From the NCBI RefSeq assembly GCF_003236315.1, contig NZ_POTY01000016.1, positions 1-47,293 of the forward strand: DNA of 47,293 bases, in the 5' to 3' direction. The notes under the pieces are model-generated. The model ran no database searches, was not told where the DNA came from, and was given only the letters and a program-made list of their open reading frames with translations. Within the stretch, counting starts at the first letter, position 1. Each line of letters starts with the position of its first letter. Both the position numbers and the translations under genes were made by a program. Shown here in pieces: positions 9,661 through 18,230 of the stretch. This stretch comes from Micromonospora craterilacus (lineage in GTDB: Bacteria > Actinomycetota > Actinomycetes > Mycobacteriales > Micromonosporaceae).

Positions 9661-9692
9661 TTGACATAACCGTAACCCTCTAGTAGAGGGTG
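9661..9692 (+). promoter_or_regulatory. ftsZ promoter with overlapping inverted repeat
   Basis: A consensus -35 (TTGACA, 9661-9666) is followed after 17 bases by a -10-like TAGAGG (9684-9689). A perfect 7-bp inverted repeat, ACCCTCT 9675-9681 and AGAGGGT 9685-9691 with a 3-base loop, covers the spacer and -10 and could be an operator. It lies about 100 bases upstream of ftsZ in the only long gap of the early dcw cluster. A dedicated ftsZ promoter between ftsQ and ftsZ is known in Streptomyces. Confidence 0.7.
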
Positions 9693-9796
9693 AAGGTTTA
9701 CCTCTCGACCTCGCTGGTGACAGCTGCGTCGACCGCCGGTCTGGCCACGCCGTAGCCGGTCGGGGAGTAGCCAATCTCGAAGGGAAAGGACCGGAG

Positions 9797-10912
9797 ATGA
9801 CACCTCCGCACAACTACCTGGCGGTCATCAAGGTCGTCGGCATCGGGGGCGGCGGCGTCAACGCCGTCAACCGGATGATCGAGGTTGGGCTCAAGGGCGT
9901 CGAGTTCATCGCGATCAACACGGACGCGCAGGCGTTGCTGATGAGCGACGCCGACGTCAAGCTCGACGTCGGCCGCGAGCTGACCCGGGGGTTGGGCGCC
10001 GGCGCCAATCCGGACGTCGGCAAGAACGCCGCCGAGGACCACCGCGACGAGATCGAGGAGGTGCTCAAGGGCGCCGACATGGTCTTCGTGACCTGCGGCG
10101 AGGGCGGCGGCACCGGCACCGGCGGCGCGCCGGTGGTGGCGAACATCGCCCGCAAGCTGGGTGCGCTGACCATCGGCGTGGTGACCCGACCGTTCTCCTT
10201 CGAGGGCAAGCGCCGCCAGGTGCAGGCCGAGGCCGGCATCGACGAGCTGCGCAACCAGTGCGACACCCTGATCGTCATTCCCAACGACCGGCTGCTGGCG
10301 CTCGGCGACCGCAACATCAGCATGATGGACGCCTTCCGGACGGCCGACCAGGTGCTCCTCTCCGGTGTCCAGGGCATCACCGACCTGATCACCACGCCGG
10401 GTCTGATCAACCTGGACTTCGCCGACGTCAAGAGCGTGATGAGCGGCGCGGGCAGCGCGCTGATGGGCATCGGCAGCGCCCGTGGCGAGAACCGCGCGGT
10501 CGAGGCGGCCGAGGCGGCCATCTCCAGCCCGCTGCTGGAGCAGAGCATGGACGGCGCCCGCGGTGTGCTGCTCTCCATCGCCGGCGGGTCCGACCTGGGT
10601 CTGTTCGAGATCAACGACGCGGCCCAGCTGGTCACCGACGCGGCGCACCCGGACGCGAACATCATCTTCGGTGCGGTCATCGACGACGCCCTCGGTGACG
10701 AGGTGCGGGTGACCGTGATCGCGGCGGGCTTCGACGGGGGTGCGCCGGCCTACAAGGCGGCCGAGCCGGCCCGCAAGACCAACCAGAACCAGGCCGCCCA
10801 GCCGAGCACGCCGGTGGTGCCGTCGCCCGCCCCGCCGGTTGCTCCGCAGTCGCCGCGTCGGGTGCTCTTCGACGACGTCGACGTGCCCGACTTCCTCAAG
10901 AACGGGTCCTGA
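9797..10912 (+). CDS. ftsZ: Cell division GTPase FtsZ
   Basis: Tubulin-like GTPase that forms the cytokinetic ring. The 371-aa protein has the N-terminal [15 protein letters not shown] nucleotide loop, the tubulin signature GGGTGTG at residues 103-109, the [11 protein letters not shown] synergy-loop region, a variable Pro/Ala/Gln linker (about 315-350), and the conserved C-terminal peptide around [10 protein letters not shown] (about 359-368). In actinobacteria that peptide binds SepF, encoded two genes downstream. AAAGGA precedes the start. The gene has its own promoter region (9661-9692). Confidence 0.98.
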   Translation: MTPPHNYLAVIKVVGIGGGGVNAVNRMIEVGLKGVEFIAINTDAQALLMSDADVKLDVGRELTRGLGAGANPDVGKNAAEDHRDEIEEVLKGADMVFVTCGEGGGTGTGGAPVVANIARKLGALTIGVVTRPFSFEGKRRQVQAEAGIDELRNQCDTLIVIPNDRLLALGDRNISMMDAFRTADQVLLSGVQGITDLITTPGLINLDFADVKSVMSGAGSALMGIGSARGENRAVEAAEAAISSPLLEQSMDGARGVLLSIAGGSDLGLFEINDAAQLVTDAAHPDANIIFGAVIDDALGDEVRVTVIAAGFDGGAPAYKAAEPARKTNQNQAAQPSTPVVPSPAPPVAPQSPRRVLFDDVDVPDFLKNGS

Positions 10913-10921
10913 ACACCGCCG

Positions 10922-11668
10922 ATGACCGACAGTGCTGCTCTGGTACGCCCCGACCGGCGTGCCGAACTCGCCGCCGGGCTGGCCCGCGTACGCGCGCGCA
11001 TCGCCGACGCCTGTGCCGCGGCGGGCCGCGACCGGGCCGAGGTGACCATGATCGCGGTGACCAAGACCTACCCGGCGGCCGACGTGGTCGCGCTGGCCGG
11101 CCTCGGCGTGACCGACGTGGGGGAGAACCGCGACCAGGAGGCGGCGGCCAAGGCCGGCGAGGTCGCCGCCGCCGGGGTCACGCCGCGCTGGCACTTCATC
11201 GGCCGGCTGCAACGCAACAAGGTGAAGTCGGTGATCCGGTACGCGGACGTGGTGCAGTCCGTCGACAGCGTGCGGCTGGCGTCCGCGCTGGACGTGGCCG
11301 CGACCGCCGGCCGGGACCGCCCACTGGACGTGCTGGTGCAGGTCAGCATCGACGCCGACCCGGCGCGGGGCGGGACGGTGCCGGACTCCGCCGATCCGGA
11401 CGTCGGCCTCGGCCCGGTGGCCGCCGCGGTGGCCGCCGCGCCGGGGTTGCGACTGGCCGGTCTGATGGCCGTGGCGCCCCTCGGCTGGGAGCCGGAGCGG
11501 GCGTTCGACCGGCTGGCGGCGGTCGCTGCGGCGTTCCGGTCGGACCATCCGCAGGCGGTGGCCCTGTCGGCGGGCATGAGCGGTGACCTGGAGGCGGCGA
11601 TCGGTCACGGCGCGACACATGTCCGCGTCGGCAGCGCGTTGCTCGGAATGCGTCCCACGCTGCGGTAG
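10922..11668 (+). CDS. yggS: YggS/PLPBP-family PLP homeostasis protein
   Basis: Cytoplasmic, monomeric PLP-binding TIM-barrel protein of the PLPBP family, which keeps pyridoxal phosphate and amino-acid pools balanced and has no firmly established reaction. The 248-aa sequence has the family motif AVTKTYPA with the PLP-lysine at K48, GENRDQEAAAK, HFIGRLQRNK and the C-terminal SAGMSGDLEAAI and GSALLG motifs. It starts nine bases after ftsZ. In Streptomyces a pgeF/yfiH gene sits between the two; here it is absent. Confidence 0.93.
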   Translation: MTDSAALVRPDRRAELAAGLARVRARIADACAAAGRDRAEVTMIAVTKTYPAADVVALAGLGVTDVGENRDQEAAAKAGEVAAAGVTPRWHFIGRLQRNKVKSVIRYADVVQSVDSVRLASALDVAATAGRDRPLDVLVQVSIDADPARGGTVPDSADPDVGLGPVAAAVAAAPGLRLAGLMAVAPLGWEPERAFDRLAAVAAAFRSDHPQAVALSAGMSGDLEAAIGHGATHVRVGSALLGMRPTLR

Positions 11669-11741
11669 CCTGACCGCGAGAGAAGCAAATTACATCAGTG
11701 TTGTTTGTGGGAACGGCCTTCCCGGCGACCGGGGGGCGTGG

Positions 11742-11761
11742 CGTGCAACGCGAATTGCACG
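11742..11761. promoter_or_regulatory. Inverted repeat upstream of sepF
   Basis: A perfect 7-bp inverted repeat (CGTGCAA 11742-11748, TTGCACG 11755-11761) with a 6-base spacer sits about 100 bases before sepF, in a 195-base gap of the cluster. The gap also has an AT-rich patch at about 11683-11708 (unusual for this genome) and two smaller hairpins at about 11709-11733. A promoter and operator for sepF-yggT-wag31 is plausible, but I cannot assign clear -35/-10 boxes. Confidence 0.4.
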
Positions 11762-11863
11762 TCAGGGGATTGCCGTTCCGGTCCGGTGGGCAGTAATGGT
11801 CCACTCGCGACAGGGCGACACGGCGGGGGCGTGTGCCGCACGGCGGACGGGAAGGGCGCGGGG

Positions 11864-12553
11864 ATGGGTGCACTGCGCAAGGCGGGGGTCTGGCTCGGAC
11901 TGGTCGAAGAGGACGACGAGCGGGCCTATGACGACGGTGGCTACGACAAGGGTGGCTACCGCGATTCGCGTTACCGGCAGAGCCGGTACGCCGAGGAGTT
12001 CGCGGACGACGAGGACGAGGCGGAGGAGCCGCCCGCTCCTCGTCCCCGGCTGGGTGACCGCAGTCGGCTGAGCGAGCGATCCGGTGGCCGACTGAGCGAG
12101 TCCGAGCGCCTGGAGTCCGAGCGCCCGGAGCGGGTCGAGCGGTCCAGCGTGCGGTCGATCACCCGGTCGACGGGTGAGCCCTCGGGCGCGCTGACCTACC
12201 ACAGCCGGGACAATCTCGCCCTGGCGCCGCAGGTGCAGCCCCGCGAGCGCGCGGTGGTGCCCGAGGAGGAGCAGCGTTACCAGATCACCACGCTGCACCC
12301 GACCACCTACCGCGAGGCCCGCACCATCGGCGAGCACTTCCGGGACGGGGTTCCCGTGATCATCAACCTCACCGAGATGGACGAGGCGGATGCCCGCCGT
12401 CTGGTGGACTTCGCCGCCGGGTTGGCGTTCGGGCTGCGCGGTACGATCGAGCGCGTGACCAACCGGGTGTTCCTGCTCTCACCGGCCAATGTCCAGGTCA
12501 CCGCGGAGGACAAGGCCAAGATTGCCGAGGGCGGGTTCTTCAGCCTGAGTTGA
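11864..12553 (+). CDS. sepF: Cell division protein SepF
   Basis: Membrane-associated FtsZ partner that anchors the Z ring in actinobacteria, which lack FtsA and ZipA. The 229-aa protein starts [17 protein letters not shown], a typical amphipathic membrane-binding helix. A long acidic and then Arg/Ser-rich linker (about 20-130) follows, and the C-terminal SepF domain carries [18 protein letters not shown] and [10 protein letters not shown]. The start is ATG 11864 with GAAGGG upstream. The frame stays open further upstream, but that part looks non-coding. Confidence 0.95.
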   Translation: MGALRKAGVWLGLVEEDDERAYDDGGYDKGGYRDSRYRQSRYAEEFADDEDEAEEPPAPRPRLGDRSRLSERSGGRLSESERLESERPERVERSSVRSITRSTGEPSGALTYHSRDNLALAPQVQPRERAVVPEEEQRYQITTLHPTTYREARTIGEHFRDGVPVIINLTEMDEADARRLVDFAAGLAFGLRGTIERVTNRVFLLSPANVQVTAEDKAKIAEGGFFSLS

Positions 12554-12582
12554 CCCGCCCGACCCGAGGGACGTCGCCTGCC

Positions 12583-12888
12583 GTGTTGTCGATCTTGCTT
12601 CAGGTCCTGTACCTGATCACCTATGTCTTCCTTATCGTTCTTCTGGCCCGTTTCGTACTAAGCGCGGTTCTGCAGTACGGGCGGCGCTGGCAGCCCGGTC
12701 GCGGGGCATCGGCCGGACTGGAATCCGTGTGGAGCGTCACTGATCCCCCGCTCTGGGCGTTGAGGCGTGTGATCCCTCCGCTGCGAATTGGTACCGTGAG
12801 CATCGACCTGGCCTCCCTTGTGCTCCTGGTTATCCTGTTCGTGCTGATGAGGTTTGTGTTAGAGCCGGCGATCATCAGGACCGCCTGA
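12583..12888 (+). CDS. YggT family membrane protein
   Basis: Small integral membrane protein (101 aa) with two YGGT-type hydrophobic regions, one at the N-terminus ([20 protein letters not shown]) and one at the C-terminus, joined by the conserved [15 protein letters not shown] stretch. YggT genes lie between sepF and divIVA in many Gram-positive bacteria. Their exact role is unsettled; a part in division or envelope stress is inferred from position. GTG 12583 has GAGGG upstream. An in-frame TTG at 12550 overlapping sepF is a weaker alternative. Confidence 0.9.
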   Translation: MLSILLQVLYLITYVFLIVLLARFVLSAVLQYGRRWQPGRGASAGLESVWSVTDPPLWALRRVIPPLRIGTVSIDLASLVLLVILFVLMRFVLEPAIIRTA

Positions 12889-12932
12889 TGACCGACGCGC
12901 TATCGCGGCCGCAACTGACCCGAGGAGTTTCG

Positions 12933-13739
12933 ATGCCGCTGACCCCGGCCGACGTCCATAACGTCGCCTTCAAGAAGCCGCCGATCGGCAAGCGGGGCTA
13001 CGACGAGGAGGAGGTCGACGCCTTCCTGGACGAGGTCGAGCGCGAACTCGCCCGTCTGATCGAGGAGAACAACGAACTGCGCGCCCAGGTGGAGCGCGGA
13101 GGGCGGGGCGGCGCCCCCGCCGGCCCGGGCGGCGACGCTCGCCTGGCGGCCGAGCTCAACGACGTCAAGGCCCAGCTCGACCGCGTGCAGCGCGACAAGG
13201 CCGCCGCCGATCAGGCCGCCCGCGCCATGCAGGCCGAGCTGGAGCAGGTCCGGGCCGCCGGTGGCGGCGCGGTGACCGGCCCCGACGGCGAGCAGCAGGC
13301 GCTGCGGGTGCTGATGATGGCCCAGCGGACGGCGGACGACCACGTCTCCGACGCCCGCCGCGAGGCCGACCAGCTGCTCTCCGAGGCCCGCTCGAAGGCC
13401 GAGGAGGTCACCCGCGAGGCGCGGGCCAAGGCCGACGCGCTCGAGCGCGACGCCCGCCAGCGGCACCAGGAGGCCATGGGCGGCCTGGACGCCAAGCGCA
13501 CCGCGCTGCAGAAGCACATCGAGGAACTCAAGCAGTTCGAGCGGGAGTACCGCACCCGGCTCAAGGCGTACCTGGAGAGCCAGCTGCGTGACCTCGACGG
13601 TCGCGGCCAGGGCCTGGAGGCCGAGATGACCCGCGGGGACGGCACCCGGGCCGCCGGCAACGGGCTGGCCGCTGCCGGCCTCGCCGGTTCCTACGGTGGC
13701 GGCGGCGGTCGCTCCGGCGCGCTCGAGGCCGGCCGCTGA
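12933..13739 (+). CDS. wag31: DivIVA-family polar growth protein Wag31
   Basis: Coiled-coil scaffold that marks cell poles and recruits the elongation machinery in actinobacteria. The 268-aa protein opens with [20 protein letters not shown], the DivIVA lipid-binding N-terminal domain, followed by [15 protein letters not shown]. Long heptad-rich helices (about residues 30-65 and 130-220) are separated by a Gly/Ala-rich linker, and the end is a glycine-rich tail. A strong site (GAGGAG) sits before ATG 12933. The in-frame ATG 12888 would add 15 residues of non-family sequence. Confidence 0.95.
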   Translation: MPLTPADVHNVAFKKPPIGKRGYDEEEVDAFLDEVERELARLIEENNELRAQVERGGRGGAPAGPGGDARLAAELNDVKAQLDRVQRDKAAADQAARAMQAELEQVRAAGGGAVTGPDGEQQALRVLMMAQRTADDHVSDARREADQLLSEARSKAEEVTREARAKADALERDARQRHQEAMGGLDAKRTALQKHIEELKQFEREYRTRLKAYLESQLRDLDGRGQGLEAEMTRGDGTRAAGNGLAAAGLAGSYGGGGGRSGALEAGR

Positions 13740-13816
13740 ACCAACCGGGTCGGCGACCGTCGTCAGTGCTGCGGTCGCCCACCCTGCCCATCGGTACGAC
13801 GCGGCGGGGGTGAGCC

Positions 13817-14416
13817 GTGATAGTCATCAGTCTCGTGCTCATCCTCGTCGCGGTGGTACTGCTGGTGCTCGGCCTGGCCGGAGGGTCCAGCCTCCTGCTG
13901 GTCGTCTCCATCGCAGCCAGCCTGCTGGCCGCCGTCGCGCTGGTCGCGGGCGCCCGGCAGGCGGCCGCCGGCCGGGCCTCGGGGCACCGCGGGTCACCCG
14001 GGCGCCAGCCATGGGACATCTCCGGCGCGGCCACTCCGGCCGCCGGCGGCGAGAGCATCCCGGCACAGCACATCCCACCGAACGTGAACACCGGCGATTC
14101 CGGGTGGCGGCAACCACCCGGCTCGCCGGTGGCGGACCCGCGGAAGCCGGTCGACGCCGGTGACGACGCCGACGGGTACGACGACGAGCCCGCGGCCCAG
14201 GAGATCAGCCCGGAGCAGGCGGCCCGGGTGGCCCGCCTCGCGGACGAGGTCCGGGTGGTCGACGGGCGACCGCGCTACCACCTCGTCGAATGCCCGCACC
14301 TGGTCGGGCGGGAGCACGAGCCGCTGCCGGTCGCCGAGGCGGTCGAGCTCGGTTTCACCCCCTGTGCGCACTGCGCGCCGGGCACCACCCTGTTGTCGGA
14401 ATCCGGACGGCGCTGA
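13817..14416 (+). CDS. Membrane-anchored protein with Cys/His-rich C-terminal domain, function unknown
   Basis: I do not recognise a named family. The 199-aa protein has two hydrophobic helices at the extreme N-terminus (about residues 2-22 and 25-45), then a flexible Gly/Pro-rich stretch to about residue 125. A compact C-terminal domain follows, containing RPRYHLVECPHLVG and FTPCAHCAPGTTLL. The Cys-Pro-His and Cys-x-x-Cys pair look like a small zinc-binding site. It begins with GTG 13817 and precedes the DUF167 gene by 11 bases. Its position right after wag31 hints at an envelope role, but that is only context. Confidence 0.75.
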   Translation: MIVISLVLILVAVVLLVLGLAGGSSLLLVVSIAASLLAAVALVAGARQAAAGRASGHRGSPGRQPWDISGAATPAAGGESIPAQHIPPNVNTGDSGWRQPPGSPVADPRKPVDAGDDADGYDDEPAAQEISPEQAARVARLADEVRVVDGRPRYHLVECPHLVGREHEPLPVAEAVELGFTPCAHCAPGTTLLSESGRR

Positions 14417-14427
14417 GCCGACCCGCC

Positions 14428-14733
14428 ATGGACGATGCGCTCACCGTCGCCGTGCGGGTGAAACCGGGGGCGTCCCGGGCCCGGGTGGGTGGTCGGTTCG
14501 ACGGCCCGCACGGGCCGGCGCTGGTCATCGCGGTCAATGCTCCGGCGGTCGACGGGCGGGCCACCGAGGCCGCCCGACGGGCCCTGGCCGATGCACTCGG
14601 CGTCCGGCCGACCACCGTGTCGCTGCGTACCGGCGCGGCCAGCCGGGACAAACTCTTCCTGGTCGCCTCCGCCGGCCCGGAACTCGCCCACCGGCTGAGC
14701 CGGTTGCGCGACGGCGCCGAGCCGACCGGCTGA
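14428..14733 (+). CDS. DUF167 (YggU) family protein
   Basis: Small cytoplasmic protein of 101 aa with the DUF167 pattern: VAVRVKPGASRARV near the N-terminus, the central VNAPAVDGRATEAARRALADAL, and SRDKLFLV. Function is unknown in the family. ATG 14428 is chosen because the domain starts immediately; the longer open frame upstream lies over the preceding gene. DUF167 genes often sit near yggS, yggT and divIVA, as here. Confidence 0.88.
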   Translation: MDDALTVAVRVKPGASRARVGGRFDGPHGPALVIAVNAPAVDGRATEAARRALADALGVRPTTVSLRTGAASRDKLFLVASAGPELAHRLSRLRDGAEPTG

Positions 14734-14805
14734 CGGACGGATCCAACCGGAGTCCTTGGCCGAGTACGCCGGACTGGCGCGGCTGATCTGCTAGCGTTTC
14801 CATTT

Positions 14806-14830
14806 GCCCCGATATGGCATGAATCGGGGC
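14806..14830. promoter_or_regulatory. 8-bp inverted repeat in the traR-family leader region
   Basis: GCCCCGAT (14806-14813) and ATCGGGGC (14823-14830) form a perfect dyad with a 9-base loop. It lies between the DUF167 stop and the promoter at 14856-14884. No T-run follows, so it could be a weak terminator of the upstream genes or an operator. The 275-base gap 14734-15008 also holds that promoter and a second hairpin. Confidence 0.45.
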
Positions 14831-14855
14831 GGACTGGGCGCTCCGGTGCGGCACG

Positions 14856-14884
14856 TTGTCGGACGCCTGTACGTTCCGTATCCT
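14856..14884 (+). promoter_or_regulatory. Candidate promoter for the TraR/DksA-like gene
   Basis: TTGTCG (14856-14861) and TATCCT (14879-14884) are separated by 17 bases and resemble a vegetative sigma-factor promoter. Transcription would start near 14891, giving a leader of about 118 nt before ATG 15009 with the strong hairpin at 14901-14920 at its 5' end. Confidence 0.6.
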
Positions 14885-14900
14885 TGCCAACCTCCGGAGT

Positions 14901-14928
14901 GCGCGGCCTCGTGGCCGCGCGCCCGTTT
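14901..14928 (+). terminator. Terminator-like hairpin in the 5' leader of the TraR/DksA-like gene
   Basis: GCGCGGCC (14901-14908) and GGCCGCGC (14913-14920) form a perfect 8-bp stem with a TCGT loop. GCCCGTTTTG follows, a short T-run in a genome that rarely has one. It starts about ten bases after the predicted transcription start, so it may attenuate or protect the mRNA rather than end an upstream transcript. Confidence 0.5.
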
Positions 14929-15008
14929 TGTACCCGGGGCGGCCGATGTTGGCGGCCCCTGTCCAGGCGCCGCGGACTCACCGCGGCTCCGTGGCCGAGG
15001 GAGCGACG

Positions 15009-15428
15009 ATGGCCAAGCCAGCCGACACCAGGACCGCAGGCCGCAAGCCGACGGCGAAGTCCACCCGCAGTGCCGCGGAGACCGAGAAGATCCGGGCCGC
15101 GCTGGCGGCGCGGCATGACGAGTTGCGAGCCGAGTACGATCAGACGCTGAGCGAGATCACCGAGCTGCAGCGCGACCGCCTGACCGACTCGGCCGGGGAC
15201 GACCAGGCCGACACCGGCACCAAGACGTTCGAGCGGGAGCAGGAGATCTCCCTCGCCAACAGCATTCTGGAACGGATCACGCAGGTCGAGCGCGCGTTGG
15301 AGCGTCTCGACGAGGGTGGTTACGGCTGGTGCGAGCGGTGCGGCAACCCCATTCCGGTGGAGCGGCTGGCCGCCTTCCCGTCGGCCACCCTCTGCGTGAC
15401 ATGCAAGCAGCTGGAGGAGCGGCGCTGA
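15009..15428 (+). CDS. TraR/DksA family C4 zinc-finger protein
   Basis: Cytoplasmic 139-aa protein with a basic, disordered N-terminus, a coiled-coil helical hairpin (about residues 25-100) and a C-terminal four-cysteine zinc finger (C108, C111, C129, C132). DksA-type proteins reach into the RNA polymerase secondary channel. The actinobacterial members, such as those next to lspA, are less studied, and the role in ribosomal or stress promoter control is inferred from the family. ATG 15009 has GAGGGAG upstream. It is followed 66 bases later by lspA. Confidence 0.9.
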   Translation: MAKPADTRTAGRKPTAKSTRSAAETEKIRAALAARHDELRAEYDQTLSEITELQRDRLTDSAGDDQADTGTKTFEREQEISLANSILERITQVERALERLDEGGYGWCERCGNPIPVERLAAFPSATLCVTCKQLEERR

Positions 15429-15494
15429 GGCGCGCTCCCCGGCACTCGTACGCGGCGGTGCGACGGCACCGCCGCGATTGTCGATGGGGAGCAG

Positions 15495-16130
15495 ATGAGC
15501 GCAGCACCGCCCGCTGGATCCGGCACCGCCGAGTCGGGCACCGCCACGAAGTCGCGGCGTCGGCCGGTCACGATCCTGCTCTGCCTTGCGGCGTTCGCTC
15601 TCACCTTCGACGTGCTCACCAAGCACCTGGCCCTGGTCGAGCTGAGTGACCGTGAGCCGGTGCGGCTGCTGGGCGGGGCCGTCTACCTGACGCTGACCCG
15701 CAACAGCGGGGCCGCGTGGAGCATCGGCAAGGACTACACCTTCATCTTCCCGGTGATCGCGATCGGCGTGCTGAGCTGGATCGCCTGGATGACCCGCACG
15801 CTGCGCTCGGTGCCGTGGGCGATCTCGCTCGGCCTGGTGGTCGGCGGTGTGCTGGGCAACCTGATCGACCGGATCTTCCGGGCCCCGGGCTGGTTCGTGG
15901 GGCACGTGGTCGACATGGTCAGCGTCTTCGACCCGTACGGTCGGGTATTTCCGGTGTTCAACGTCGCGGACAGCGCCCTGGTCTGCGGTGTGCTGCTGGC
16001 CGTCGCGCTGGAGTTCACCGGCCGTCAGCGGGACGGCACCCGGGCTCCCGGCGAGGAGCGCCCGGCCAAGGAGAGCGCCACCGCCGACGAGCCCGGTGCC
16101 ACCGACGGCGGTCGGCGGGAGCGCGCATGA
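15495..16130 (+). CDS. lspA: Lipoprotein signal peptidase (signal peptidase II)
   Basis: Aspartyl protease of the membrane that cuts signal peptides from diacylglyceryl-modified prolipoproteins. The 211-aa protein has four membrane segments and the catalytic dyad D125 (in GNLIDRIF) and D159 (in FNVADSAL), together with the TRNSGAAW motif. The C-terminal ~40 residues form a charged tail. GGGGAG precedes the ATG. The stop overlaps the pseudouridine synthase start (ATGA), a common lspA-rluD pairing. Confidence 0.96.
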   Translation: MSAAPPAGSGTAESGTATKSRRRPVTILLCLAAFALTFDVLTKHLALVELSDREPVRLLGGAVYLTLTRNSGAAWSIGKDYTFIFPVIAIGVLSWIAWMTRTLRSVPWAISLGLVVGGVLGNLIDRIFRAPGWFVGHVVDMVSVFDPYGRVFPVFNVADSALVCGVLLAVALEFTGRQRDGTRAPGEERPAKESATADEPGATDGGRRERA

Positions 16131-17071
16131 CGGCCACCTTCGCCGCCGGCGGCGACCACCGCAGCCTGCCGGTGCCGGACGGTCTCGACGGATTGCGGCT
16201 GGACCAGGCCGTGGCCCGGCTGTTCGGCCTCTCCCGGACGGCGGCCGCCGCCCTCGTCGACGCCGGTGCGGCGTTGGTCGACGGTGCGGTCCGGCCCAAC
16301 TCGCACAAGGTCCGGGCGGGCTCCTGGCTGGAGGTGACGCTGCCCGCGCCGGCCGCGGCGCCGAGGGTGGTGCCCCAGGCGGTGCCCGGGCTCCAGGTGG
16401 TCTACGCCGACGACGACATCGTGGTGGTCGACAAGCCGGTCGGGGTAGCCGCGCATCCCAGCCCGGGCTGGACCGGCCCGACCGTGATCGGCGGGTTGGC
16501 CGCGATCGGGCACACCATCGCCACCAGTGGCGCCGCCGAACGCCAGGGAGTGGTGCACCGGCTCGACGTGGGCACCACCGGGATCATGGTGGTGGCCAAG
16601 AGCGAGCAGGCGTACAGCGCCTTGAAACGGGCCTTCAAGTACCGCGAGGTGGAGAAGCGGTACCACGCCGTGGTGCAGGGCCACCTGGACCCGCTGAGCG
16701 GCACCATCGACGCCCCGATCGACCGGCACCCCCATCACGACTACCGGTGGGCGGTGGTCTCCGGCGGGAAGCCCAGCATCACCCACTACGACACCATCGA
16801 GGCGTTTCCCTCGGCGAGCCTGGTCGACGTGCGGCTGGAGACCGGTCGTACCCACCAGATCCGGGTGCACTTCTCCACCCTGCGGCACCCGTGCGTGGGT
16901 GACCTCACGTACGGTGCGGATCCGACGCTCGCCGCCCGGCTCAAGCTGGACCGCCAGTGGTTGCACGCCAGAGAGTTGAGCTTCCAGCACCCCCGTACGG
17001 GGGACGAGGTCCGCTTCGTCAGCGACTACCCTGACGACCTGGGACGCGCACTGGACATCCTCCGCGACTGA
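16127..17071 (+). CDS. RluA/RluD-family pseudouridine synthase
   Basis: Converts uridine to pseudouridine in RNA, most likely in 23S rRNA given the S4 domain plus RluA catalytic domain. The 314-aa protein has an S4-like RNA-binding domain (about residues 19-70), [17 protein letters not shown], the catalytic motif HRLDVGTTG with D147, and the [10 protein letters not shown] motif. It overlaps lspA by four bases. The exact target uridines cannot be told from sequence. Confidence 0.94.
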   Translation: MTATFAAGGDHRSLPVPDGLDGLRLDQAVARLFGLSRTAAAALVDAGAALVDGAVRPNSHKVRAGSWLEVTLPAPAAAPRVVPQAVPGLQVVYADDDIVVVDKPVGVAAHPSPGWTGPTVIGGLAAIGHTIATSGAAERQGVVHRLDVGTTGIMVVAKSEQAYSALKRAFKYREVEKRYHAVVQGHLDPLSGTIDAPIDRHPHHDYRWAVVSGGKPSITHYDTIEAFPSASLVDVRLETGRTHQIRVHFSTLRHPCVGDLTYGADPTLAARLKLDRQWLHARELSFQHPRTGDEVRFVSDYPDDLGRALDILRD

Positions 17072-17114
17072 CGCGCCCTGCCCGTCCCGACCGATCCGAC
17101 GAGGGGGTTCGCCC

Positions 17115-18134
17115 GTGCGCGCCGGCGATCTGCTGCGGCAGCTGGACCAGCGACTGCTGCCCCGGCTCGCCGCCGCGGTGACCCGACTCGGCCAGGGCTC
17201 GGCCCGGCCCCCGCTGCTCGGCTGGGTGGCGGTGCTGTCCTGCGCCGCCGTGCTGTTCACCGCGGTGCTCGCCACCGGTGGCCCGCCCGTTCCGGACCGG
17301 ACCGTCGGCGAGGTGACCCGGGTGGGGGTCGCCGACGGCGAGTCGATCCCCGGCTATGAGCGGACGGCCGCGGCCGACCTGGCCGCACTGGCCGGCGGCG
17401 CGTTGGGCGAGGGCACCTACGCCCTGGTCTCGCTGACCGAGTACCTCGCCCCGCAGTCGCTCGCGGCGGTGGTCGGCGACGTGGGCGTGGCGGCCGTCAT
17501 CGGCCGGGTACCGCTGCCGGGCCGGCAGACCGAGATCGTCCGGATACCCGCGCAACGGATTCCCGAGGACGTGACGGCCGGCATGGTCGAGCTGGCCGAG
17601 CGCAAGGAGCTGGAGGCCGCCGACTACCGGTCCCGGGCCGCCGGGCTGGGCGGCGGCGGGCCGCAGGAGCGGGAGCTGCGCCAGCTGTACGAGAGCGGCG
17701 CGCGGGTCGCGGCGGAGGAGGCAGCCGCCTACCGCGCGGGCTGCGCCTGCGTCTACGCGCTGGTGGTGCGCGCCGCACCGGCGGCGCTGCGCGGCGTGGC
17801 GGCCCGACCCGGGGTGCGGGTGGTCGACCCGGCGCCGGAGGTCCGGCGGCTGGAACGTACGGTGTTCACCCCGCCGCTGCCCGAGCAGTGGGATGTGGTC
17901 CGGCCGCCGGTCGACCGCGACCTCGCCCCGACGCCGGACCCGACGCCGACCCCGGGATCCGCCTCGCCGACGCCGGATCCGGTACCGGAGGACCGCTCGC
18001 CGGCGCCGTCGAACGTGACAGATTCGTCACCATCACCGGCGGTATCCTCGTCCGCACCACCGGCCGCCACCCCATTGATGCCTCCCACCTCGGCAGACAC
18101 CGTCATGGAGAGTGATGTGAGCCCGACACCGTGA
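17115..18134 (+). CDS. Uncharacterised membrane-anchored protein with Pro/Ser/Thr-rich tail
   Basis: No family recognised. The 339-aa protein has one hydrophobic segment (about residues 36-54, GWVAVLSCAAVLFTAVLA), so it is probably anchored with the bulk outside. An Ala-rich alpha/beta region with a CAC pair follows. From about residue 265 to the end there is a low-complexity Pro/Thr/Ser/Asp tail of the kind that spans or binds the wall. GTG 17115 has GAGGGGG upstream. It may form a unit with the ParA-like gene 96 bases downstream. Confidence 0.75.
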   Translation: MRAGDLLRQLDQRLLPRLAAAVTRLGQGSARPPLLGWVAVLSCAAVLFTAVLATGGPPVPDRTVGEVTRVGVADGESIPGYERTAAADLAALAGGALGEGTYALVSLTEYLAPQSLAAVVGDVGVAAVIGRVPLPGRQTEIVRIPAQRIPEDVTAGMVELAERKELEAADYRSRAAGLGGGGPQERELRQLYESGARVAAEEAAAYRAGCACVYALVVRAAPAALRGVAARPGVRVVDPAPEVRRLERTVFTPPLPEQWDVVRPPVDRDLAPTPDPTPTPGSASPTPDPVPEDRSPAPSNVTDSSPSPAVSSSAPPAATPLMPPTSADTVMESDVSPTP

Positions 18135-18230
18135 CGGTTCGGGACACATCGGTACGTGGCCCGGTGTGGCCTGAATAGGGTTTCGTTCGTAGCCTGTCAG
18201 ACGGAAACCGAGGCGCTGGGGAGGCGAGCC

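Noticed and set aside
14901..14928. Hairpin considered as an actinobacterial 6C RNA or a riboswitch
   Set aside because: There are no two C-rich loops and no conserved ligand-binding core; a plain hairpin with a T-run explains it.
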